DNA of 64,000 nt. Origin: Candidatus Barnesiella excrementigallinarum (GTDB lineage Bacteria; Bacteroidota; Bacteroidia; Bacteroidales; Barnesiellaceae). This document shows positions 28,714-34,879 of the stretch, piece after piece. Position 1 is the stretch's first letter, and every line of letters begins with the position of its first letter. Location: positions 27,057 to 91,056 of the forward strand of contig DXFL01000024.1 in assembly GCA_019114445.1 (NCBI GenBank), written 5' to 3'. The notes under the pieces are model-generated. The model was not told the origin of the DNA, searched no databases, and worked only from the letters and a program-made list of their open reading frames with translations. The position numbers were made by a program, and so were the translations under genes.

Positions 28714-29997
28714 ATGAAAAAAACAATCTCTCTTTTTTTTGCGGCCTGTTTGGCAATGGGTATACAGGCACAAGTCTATATGGTAAATGATTTTGAATCG
28801 GGATTAAATGGGGCGAATGCCGCTTGGGGCGGTGAGGTCGATTGGGTAGATAATCCCTGCTCGTCGAACGATAACGCCTCGTCCAAAGTTTTGAAGGTGG
28901 TAAGTACATCGTATGCCAATGTAGCTATTCCGGTTACACTGCCCGAAGGTAAAACGTTGGCCGATTATTCGGGAGTGCGGATACAACTGGCTATTTTGGA
29001 TAATTCGTCCGATATTACTTGGGTAACTAACCAGTTAGGGCTTATGGATTGCGATACGTATGAAAATACGTTTAATGTGGCTGATTGTTCGTGGGGGACA
29101 GAGGTGTCATGTAACACGTGGATGACTTTGGATTTTAATTTCGACGAATCGGTATTGGCAACCTATTTGGCCGGGAATCATATTAATACAAGCCTGTTGA
29201 TAGGTATAGGTCGGGAACAGTTTACTTATGTAATCGACAATGTGCGTTTGATCGAAAAAGAGCAGCTGGCCGATGCTAATACGATATTTACATTCGAGAC
29301 AATGGAATTGGGCGAAACGTCGCGATGTGCTATGCCGTGGCATGGCACTTGCTCGGTGGTAGAGAATCCCTATACGGCCGGAATCAACTCTTCGACAAAA
29401 GCATTGCAGGTAAATAGCGGCGACTGTTCGCCGGTTACTTTCTCCGAAGCCCTTCCCACGGGGAAAACTTGGAAAGATTATACGGGGCTTAAATTCCAGT
29501 TGTGCATTTTGGAGAGCGGTTTTGAATGGGGTTATATCGATATGGGGGTTCGTACCGAAAGTGGGAATCATATAAAATTGGGCTATGCTGTCGACGAAAC
29601 AACCGAGAGCGAAGGTCATGCATATCGTGAATATACGCCGGGTGAATGGTTCGAGGTAGAATTGAAAATCGATGGTGCGTTGGTTTCGGAAGAGGCCGAG
29701 GCTGTTCGAACAATGTACTTGTGCTTGATGAAGAACGGCATTGCCTATTTGTACGACAATTTGACCTTGATACCGGCATCTTCTTCGGCCGTTGTCGAGC
29801 GAGAGCTGGTTAGCAATTTGAAAGTTTACGGAGCCGATAACCAAATAAATCTATCTTTGCAAAAAGATATGCAAGTGATGGTGTACAGTATAGACGGTCG
29901 CCTTGTTTTCTCTCAGTTTTTGTCGAGCGGACATCATACGGTAGATCTTCCGCGAGGCGTTTATATAGTTAATCGTGAAAAAGTAGCCGTGTTCTAA
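28714..29997 (+). CDS. Secreted protein with two tandem related beta-sandwich domains
   Basis: 427 residues with a signal peptide (about 1-19, MGIQAQ). Two related domains follow in tandem. The first (about 21-180) has NDFESGLNGANAAWGG, LPEGKTLADYSGVRIQL and YVIDNVRLIEK; the second (about 185-355) repeats the pattern as FETMELGETSRCAMPW, LPTGKTWKDYTGLKFQL and AYLYDNLTLI. They look like galactose-binding or CBM-like jelly rolls. The last 65 residues (MVYSIDGRLVFSQFL, ending PRGVYIVNREKVAVF) resemble a sorting domain. Probably a surface carbohydrate- or protein-binding protein; no enzyme motif is visible. Confidence 0.68.
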   Translation: MKKTISLFFAACLAMGIQAQVYMVNDFESGLNGANAAWGGEVDWVDNPCSSNDNASSKVLKVVSTSYANVAIPVTLPEGKTLADYSGVRIQLAILDNSSDITWVTNQLGLMDCDTYENTFNVADCSWGTEVSCNTWMTLDFNFDESVLATYLAGNHINTSLLIGIGREQFTYVIDNVRLIEKEQLADANTIFTFETMELGETSRCAMPWHGTCSVVENPYTAGINSSTKALQVNSGDCSPVTFSEALPTGKTWKDYTGLKFQLCILESGFEWGYIDMGVRTESGNHIKLGYAVDETTESEGHAYREYTPGEWFEVELKIDGALVSEEAEAVRTMYLCLMKNGIAYLYDNLTLIPASSSAVVERELVSNLKVYGADNQINLSLQKDMQVMVYSIDGRLVFSQFLSSGHHTVDLPRGVYIVNREKVAVF

Positions 29998-30021
29998 TAT
30001 GGATAGATAGTATAGATTATG

Positions 30022-30063
30022 AAATCGGGGACGGAAACTCATTACTGTTCCCGATTTTTTTAT
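30022..30063 (+). terminator. Terminator after the tandem-domain secreted protein
   Basis: AAATCGGGGAC at 30022-30032 pairs with GTTCCCGATTT at 30047-30057 (one G-U pair), followed by a T run. Confidence 0.8.
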
Positions 30064-30083
30064 GCTTTTTTCTGGCAAAGTAT

Positions 30084-30091
30084 TATCTTTG
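30084..30091 (+). promoter_or_regulatory. Promoter -7 element for the GNAT gene at 30115
   Basis: TATCTTTG, exact match, 23 bases before the ATG. A second match, TATATTTG at 30103-30110, is so close to the ATG that it would give a leaderless message. Confidence 0.5.
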
Positions 30092-30114
30092 AAAATACTT
30101 TGTATATTTGCCGT

Positions 30115-30666
30115 ATGACAGATATTTTTGAAACATCACGTCTTATTCTTCGCTCTTGGTGCGATGATGATGCTCCATTGCTTTATAAATATGCTAAAAA
30201 TCCAAAGGTGGGTCCCATAGCCGGTTGGCCACCGCATACTTCGGTCGAAAACAGTCGGGAAATTATTCGTACCATTCTTTCTGCGCCCGAGACTTATGCG
30301 GTGGTACTGAAAGCTACCGGCGAGCCTGTGGGTAGTGTGGGCATTATGTTTGGCGATGGGGTCCATAGTGCCGCTATGGAGACGGGCGATGTAGAGATAG
30401 GCTATTGGATAGGTGAGCCTTATTGGGGACAAGGGCTGATACCCGAAGCTGTATGGAGGTTGTTGTATCGTTGTTTCGATGAACTTGGCGTGCACAGGGT
30501 ATGGTGCGGTTATTACGACGGGAATATAAAATCGCGTCGAGTGATGGAGAAATGCGGTTTTCTGTTTCATCATACCGAGCATGAGAAGCGTTCGCCACTG
30601 GGCGATCTTCGTACCGAACATTTTATGCTCATGACTGTAGAGAGGTGGAACCTTTTGAATAAATAA
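30115..30666 (+). CDS. GNAT acetyltransferase (RimJ/RimL type)
   Basis: 183 residues from the ATG at 30115; a longer frame from 30019 runs through the preceding terminator and is rejected. The opening FETSRLILRSWCDDDAPLLY and the acetyl-CoA site EIGYWIGEPYWGQGLIPEA, followed by NIKSRRVMEKCGF, match the RimJ/RimL ribosomal-protein or small-molecule N-acetyltransferases. The substrate is not predictable. It is followed after six bases by the Cdd1-DUF3795 gene and then another GNAT, probably one operon. Confidence 0.85.
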   Translation: MTDIFETSRLILRSWCDDDAPLLYKYAKNPKVGPIAGWPPHTSVENSREIIRTILSAPETYAVVLKATGEPVGSVGIMFGDGVHSAAMETGDVEIGYWIGEPYWGQGLIPEAVWRLLYRCFDELGVHRVWCGYYDGNIKSRRVMEKCGFLFHHTEHEKRSPLGDLRTEHFMLMTVERWNLLNK

Positions 30667-30672
30667 CTGCTT

Positions 30673-31197
30673 ATGACCGAACTCTCCCAAATTCCCAATG
30701 TAGGGAAACAGACCGAGCAAGATTTGATAGCGATGGGCTATACCTCGATAGAATCTTTGAAAGGCAAAAGCGCCGAGATGTTGTATGCCGAGAATTGCCG
30801 TATGCGGGGTTGTACGGTTGACCGTTGCCAACTCTATCTGTACCGGGCCGTGGAGTATTTTATCAATACCGAGAATCCCAATCCCGATAAGTGCAAATGG
30901 TGGCTGTGGAAAGACGATTTCTTTGATCCGTCGCCTTGCGGAGCTAAATGTGTAGAGTGTGTTTCTTTCCCCAGTACATGCAAGGGCTGCCGTAAGATAA
31001 AAGGAAACGTTTTTTGGCTGCGATATACGGGCGATGAGGTTTGTCCCATTTGGAAATGTTGTAAAGACAGGCGGCGGGAGAATTGTGGTGGATGTCCCGA
31101 ATTGCCTTGTACCCGTTTTATGAAAGACCCGTCCATTTCGGACGATGAAAATGAGGCGAACCTCAGAAAGATGATAGAGCGACTTGATAATCTGTGA
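30673..31197 (+). CDS. Helix-hairpin-helix (Cdd1-like) protein fused to a Cys-rich DUF3795-like domain
   Basis: 174 residues. The N-terminal 80 residues (LSQIPNVGKQTEQDLIAMGY, SIESLKGKSAEMLYAE) are a helix-hairpin-helix fold of the Cdd1/pathogenicity-locus family, related to DNA-binding hairpins. The C-terminal half holds about a dozen cysteines in short-spaced pairs (CGAKCVEC, CKGC, CPIWKCC, CGGCPELPC), as in DUF3795 proteins, and probably binds zinc or an iron-sulfur cluster. It sits between two GNAT genes on the same strand. Function unknown. Confidence 0.7.
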   Translation: MTELSQIPNVGKQTEQDLIAMGYTSIESLKGKSAEMLYAENCRMRGCTVDRCQLYLYRAVEYFINTENPNPDKCKWWLWKDDFFDPSPCGAKCVECVSFPSTCKGCRKIKGNVFWLRYTGDEVCPIWKCCKDRRRENCGGCPELPCTRFMKDPSISDDENEANLRKMIERLDNL

Positions 31198-31206
31198 TAC
31201 GAAAAT

Positions 31207-31689
31207 ATGGGAAAAGAGAGAACGTATAAAATACGGCGTCTTACTGTCGGCGATATACCGGCAATGCAGACTCTTTTTCGGGAGACAGTGTTGTGTGTCA
31301 ATGCTCGCGATTATACTCGCGAAGAGGTGGAGGATTGGGCCTCCTGTATCGACAACGAAGAGCAGGTGAAAGATTGGCTTTCGAACCACTGGTTTATAGC
31401 TGCACTCGACGAGTGTGAGCAAATCGTCGGTTTCTCCTCGATGAATACCGAAGGATATTTGCATTCCCTGTTTGTCCATAAGGATTGGCAAGGAAAGGGT
31501 GTGGCTTCGTTCTTGCTGGCCGAGGTAGAGCGCAAGGCTTTGGAATATGGCGTAAAAGAGGTCTACTCCGAGGTGAGTATCACGGCACGTCCTTTTTTCG
31601 AAAAACGAGGGTATGTAGTGGAGAAGGTTCAGAAACAGCAGGCCAATCGATTGTGGCTAACCAATTTTGCCATGAAGAAACGGTTTTGA
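31207..31689 (+). CDS. GNAT N-acetyltransferase (YafP-like)
   Basis: 160 residues. Motif A is LHSLFVHKDWQGKGVASFLL and motif B is ITARPFFEKRGYVVEKVQ, both good GNAT signatures, with the YafP/PhnO-like ending (ANRLWLTNFAMKKRF). The N-terminus YKIRRLTVGDIPAMQTLFRE is the usual first strand and helix. It starts nine bases after the Cdd1-like gene and ends at a convergent terminator. Substrate unknown. Confidence 0.83.
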   Translation: MGKERTYKIRRLTVGDIPAMQTLFRETVLCVNARDYTREEVEDWASCIDNEEQVKDWLSNHWFIAALDECEQIVGFSSMNTEGYLHSLFVHKDWQGKGVASFLLAEVERKALEYGVKEVYSEVSITARPFFEKRGYVVEKVQKQQANRLWLTNFAMKKRF

Positions 31690-31712
31690 AACGTTTGTTT
31701 ATCATGGTATAT

Positions 31713-31752
31713 AAAAATCGCTCGGATCTTTTATTATCCGGGCGATTTTTTT
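31713..31752. terminator. Bidirectional terminator between GNAT (+) and threonine exporter (-)
   Basis: AAAAATCGCTCGGAT at 31713-31727 pairs with ATCCGGGCGATTTTT at 31736-31750 (one wobble), with A and T runs on both sides. Confidence 0.85.
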
Positions 31753-31807
31753 GAAGTATGCGGTTGTTTAGTTATGATAATGGTTTTTCGTCGAGGGGCC
31801 GCGGTAT

Positions 31808-32329
31808 CTATTTTTTCGGTTTGGCCCGATGTGAGGTTCGGGTCATGGAAAAGGCTCGTTTGTAGAATATAAATATAGGAATAGTTGCCCCTACGGCCAA
31901 CGAGAAGAGTACCGAAGCTGTGGTTATACCATTTTTGAACATTTCCAACAAGTAGTGTATAGCCTCGTTTTCATTGCCGTTGTTTTGGAGAAATTTAATC
32001 AGGGAGAATACCGTACGGTAGGCATACATACCCGGAATCATGGGGAGCAGTGCCGGTATATAAAGGACCGTGGCCGGGCAAAAAAGTTTGTATGCCGCCA
32101 ATAAACTGAGTATTCCTATGGAGAAGGCTGCAACAAATGAAGCCGAGGCTAAATCGAGCCCTGCATATTGTAGCAGGACAAAACGTATACTATGGCCGAT
32201 TGCTGCCAGTATGGCCGTATGGAGTATTGCCCGGCGGGGTGGGTTGGAGATAACCGAGAACCCGATAGCCGCAATGGCAGCACCGATGGCGTCGGCAATG
32301 ACGGAACCTAATATTTGCCAGTCGATCAT
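31808..32329 (-). CDS. Threonine/serine exporter, C-terminal subunit (ThrE2-like, DUF3815)
   Basis: Four to five membrane helices make up half of the split ThrE amino-acid exporter. The motif ALLPMIPGMYAYRTVFSLI near the middle is the ThrE_2 signature. I start at the ATG at 32329 (MIDWQILGSV); it overlaps the stop of the partner gene as ATGA, so translation is coupled and the two chains are made in step. A longer upstream start would run into the partner coding region. Threonine/serine export is the family role. Confidence 0.82.
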   Translation of the reverse strand: MIDWQILGSVIADAIGAAIAAIGFSVISNPPRRAILHTAILAAIGHSIRFVLLQYAGLDLASASFVAAFSIGILSLLAAYKLFCPATVLYIPALLPMIPGMYAYRTVFSLIKFLQNNGNENEAIHYLLEMFKNGITTASVLFSLAVGATIPIFIFYKRAFSMTRTSHRAKPKK

Positions 32330-33102
32330 AACAGTTTTCCTCCCATCATTAATAATGTAATACCCATACCAAAAGCAATACAAATGATTAGCAGGAGAGC
32401 ATTGATAAGTCGTGCAGTCCCGGCTAATACATGGCCTTCGATAATGTCGATTATCCCGTTAATCAAGGGAACACCCGGTATCAGATAGAGCACGCTGGTA
32501 CCGATGGCGATGTCGGGTGTGTTGCCCCATTGTTGCCACATGGTTATCGAGGCGATTAACGAGGCTGCAAAGGCCGATATGGTGAATGTAAAGTAGTGGT
32601 TGAAGTGTCGGTTGCCCAATATCTGTTTTATGCGAAAGCCCACGAGGGTAGCTGCAAAAACGGCGGCAACGGCAATCCAGTCGCCATTGAACAGCCGGCA
32701 AAACGAGGCGTTGGCAAATCCCACCAATATCCACACCAGCCACGGGTTTAACCGAGGTTTGTTTGTGATGGCATGATATTTCTCCCACAAGGTTTCGAGG
32801 GTGAGGTGGTTGTCGTATGCTTCCCAACTGAGGGCACTCAGATCGGAGTTGATTTCGAAATTGATGCCACCCGGTTTAGCCGTATTTACGGCACTGTAAA
32901 CATGAGTGTTTTCCTTATTCCGCAGGGTCATGATGACTGTTTTGTGGAACAGGGTCATGTGGGCCTCGAATCCAAACGATTCGGCTATACGAGCCGTATT
33001 CCGCACTATCCGCGAAGTATGTACGCCCGAAGCCATCAGGCAAGTCGCATATTCCGATAGAAATTGCGATACGGCTTTCAGCTCTTCGTGTATGTTGTTC
33101 AC
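32326..33102 (-). CDS. Threonine/serine exporter, N-terminal subunit (DUF1212)
   Basis: 258 residues. A cytoplasmic N-terminal domain (LSEYATCLMASGVHTSRIVR, AESFGFEAHM) is the DUF1212/ThrE signature, followed by about five membrane helices, one carrying LIPGVPLINGIIDIIEGHV. In Corynebacterium ThrE is one longer chain; here it is two overlapping genes, a common bacterial variant. The products should form one inner-membrane exporter. Confidence 0.85.
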   Translation of the reverse strand: MNNIHEELKAVSQFLSEYATCLMASGVHTSRIVRNTARIAESFGFEAHMTLFHKTVIMTLRNKENTHVYSAVNTAKPGGINFEINSDLSALSWEAYDNHLTLETLWEKYHAITNKPRLNPWLVWILVGFANASFCRLFNGDWIAVAAVFAATLVGFRIKQILGNRHFNHYFTFTISAFAASLIASITMWQQWGNTPDIAIGTSVLYLIPGVPLINGIIDIIEGHVLAGTARLINALLLIICIAFGMGITLLMMGGKLL

Positions 33103-33218
33103 TTTGTTTTATTACTTATTTTCGGCTTGCAAAGATAGAGAAAGTTGGTTGTAAAAAGCCAACCATCGTTCTATATTTTGCGAATACATCTCGTATATGC
33201 AACAGTGGGAAAAGGTTG

Positions 33219-34331
33219 TTATTTTCCCCAAACCGTTTTTGCAATATTTTTCATGGCAACGATTTTGTTCCACATAGCCTGTTCGGTTATGGCGCTGTTC
33301 CCCTGCAAATCTCTGAAATCGCCTTGACTGCTCAGGTGAAGCGAATCTACCGGGAGGAGCCGTGCCGCATTTTCGATATGGAGAATAATATTGCTGGCCG
33401 AGATGGGTTGGATACTCGACGTGGAGACAAGTCCCAGTATCACCTCTTTGTCTTGACAATAGTTGAGCATGGAGAAATCGATGTTTTCGTTTTCGCGGTT
33501 GCCAAAATCGAATGCAATGGCATCGGCCCGGGTCGAGAGCAAGGTTTCGGCAATTTTCTCTCTATCGCCTATACTCCACCATTTGTTGTTGAATTGCAGC
33601 GAGATACACATATCTTCGGGCTTTTGGGCAATACAAGCCTCGGTCAGTCGGGCCGAAATGCCTGCCAGTGAAAGCATATCGATGTTTACGGCTTCGGATA
33701 TTTGGCGAATGTCGCAATCGCCTATTAGATTCCAAGCGTAGTCGCTCAGTTGGAGGAATCGGCATCCCATGTCGTAAAATTCGGCAATGACTTTTTGATA
33801 CGTTTGGGCAATGTCGCGAATCAATATATCCATATCGGGATAGAATCGCCCGGTGTTGTAACGGTTTTCGGGACGGATAAGCTCGGCCAGCAGGGTCGTG
33901 GGCGAGGGCAGCAAGGCTTTGGCATACATATCGCCGCCGATAATACCGGTCAAATAGGTGAACCGTTCGGTCACCGGAGGGGTCGAAAGAAAATGGCTGT
34001 CGAAATCTATCTTTCCCGACACTACCGATTCGTTATTCTCTTCGGGCTCTTCCTCCTCTTGGGGCGTTGTCGCATTCTCTTGTTTGGATATGTTTTGCAA
34101 ATGGTGGAAAAAGTCGATATAATTGGTCGATTTATAATCACCGTCGGTTACACATTTCAATCCTATTTCTTTACACTTTTCGACGATTTTGAAAATTTCC
34201 TTATCCTCGATTTCTTTCAACTTTACGGCGCTCCATACACCGTCCTGAAACAGTTTACGTGCTTCGACCAGAGCCTCCGAGTAAACGAAACTTCCTGTTA
34301 TATCTACACTGAAAGGGATTTTTCTTGCCAT
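33219..34331 (-). CDS. MetE-like (cobalamin-independent methionine synthase family) protein, zinc site altered
   Basis: 370 residues covering only the C-terminal catalytic barrel of MetE, as in short core-MetE or YxjG-type proteins. Family landmarks are ITGSF near the start, LLPSPTTL, FLQLSDYAW and the closing LVSTSS. The zinc ligands of E. coli MetE (His, Cys, Glu, Cys) align here with Asp240, Cys242, Asp275 and Gly337 (from EDMCISLQF, AFDFGN and SSQGDF), so the classical site is not intact. A Glu-rich insertion (about 85-105) is also unusual. A cobalamin riboswitch lies upstream, so it is made when B12 is scarce. Methyltransfer to homocysteine or a related thiol is possible but unproven. 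Confidence 0.72.
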   Translation of the reverse strand: MARKIPFSVDITGSFVYSEALVEARKLFQDGVWSAVKLKEIEDKEIFKIVEKCKEIGLKCVTDGDYKSTNYIDFFHHLQNISKQENATTPQEEEEPEENNESVVSGKIDFDSHFLSTPPVTERFTYLTGIIGGDMYAKALLPSPTTLLAELIRPENRYNTGRFYPDMDILIRDIAQTYQKVIAEFYDMGCRFLQLSDYAWNLIGDCDIRQISEAVNIDMLSLAGISARLTEACIAQKPEDMCISLQFNNKWWSIGDREKIAETLLSTRADAIAFDFGNRENENIDFSMLNYCQDKEVILGLVSTSSIQPISASNIILHIENAARLLPVDSLHLSSQGDFRDLQGNSAITEQAMWNKIVAMKNIAKTVWGK

Positions 34332-34480
34332 GATTATTCGTTTTTAGTGTTAATTCATTGTGGGATAAAATTTTTCGTAACTCCTTTTGTCTTTTTGCAA
34401 AGGCTGTCGGTGATACCGAAAATATTTCTTTTTCAATCTCTATCTCGATCCGCGGAGGTATAGATTTTTTTTTTTTGTAA
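34332..34480 (-). other. Expression platform of the cobalamin leader
   Basis: Roughly 150 bases between aptamer and start codon. It begins with twelve A residues in the RNA, and contains AAAGGAG about 47 bases before the ATG and a short ATGAATTAA mini-frame. No clear terminator or sequestered ribosome site stands out. Confidence 0.4.
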
Positions 34481-34657
34481 CCGGCAGGTCTTCTGACTTG
34501 TTCTCTTTTTCGAACGCCTTCCCAACCGAGCGACGGGTTAGTGGCATTGCAGTAGATGTCCGAAAGTTTGCAGAACTGCACAGCAGCGGGCCTGTTCGGG
34601 ATTTGCACCCGATTCCCTTTTCATTGCATTGTCGATTCGACAGTGGCAAACCGATTA
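34481..34657 (-). promoter_or_regulatory. Cobalamin (B12) riboswitch
   Basis: On the minus strand the RNA carries all major landmarks of the cobalamin aptamer: GGTTTGCCAC near the 5' end, GGGAATCGGGTGCAAATCCC, the core ACAGGCCCGCTGCTGT, a middle GGGAAGGCG, and the closing AAGTCAGAAGACCTGCCGG. The promoter at 34665-34672 starts the transcript just before it. Such elements turn expression off when adenosyl- or methylcobalamin is bound, here for the MetE-like gene. Confidence 0.93.
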
Positions 34658-34664
34658 CAGCGGA

Positions 34665-34672
34665 CAAAGTTA
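34665..34672 (-). promoter_or_regulatory. Promoter -7 element for the B12-controlled gene
   Basis: Minus-strand TAACTTTG, exact TAnnTTTG match, placed so that transcription begins a few bases before the aptamer. Confidence 0.65.
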
Positions 34673-34824
34673 GGCCCTTTGCTTCTATTTCACAATACTT
34701 TTCTAAAAAAATCTTACACAACCTTTCTTTGTGTATATCTATCTTTCTGATAATAAATCGTTCACGCCGATATGTAGTAATACTGGGTTCTCTATGGATT
34801 TATTTTATAGGTTGTCTATAAACA

Positions 34825-34858
34825 ACGAAGGCCGCTCCGAAAAGGGAGCAGCCTTCGT
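34825..34858 (-). terminator. Terminator-like hairpin after ppdK
   Basis: 14-bp stem (34825-34838 with 34845-34858). The one non-Watson-Crick position is a G-U wobble only in the minus-strand RNA, which supports its use by ppdK. The T run is weak (TTGTTTATAG). Confidence 0.65.
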
Positions 34859-34879
34859 AATATAATGATAAGGAGTTTT

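Noticed and set aside
30136..31491. A 451-codon minus-strand frame across the GNAT and Cdd1-like genes
   Set aside because: It crosses three well-supported plus-strand genes and contains no known motif.
34440..34480. Phase-variable contingency tract
   Set aside because: The A12 run is non-coding and a single tract; without variation data it is reported only as an unusual leader element.
34255..34608. A 117-codon minus-strand frame across the cobalamin leader into the MetE-like gene
   Set aside because: It runs through the conserved aptamer and the A12 tract and is out of frame with the MetE-like protein.
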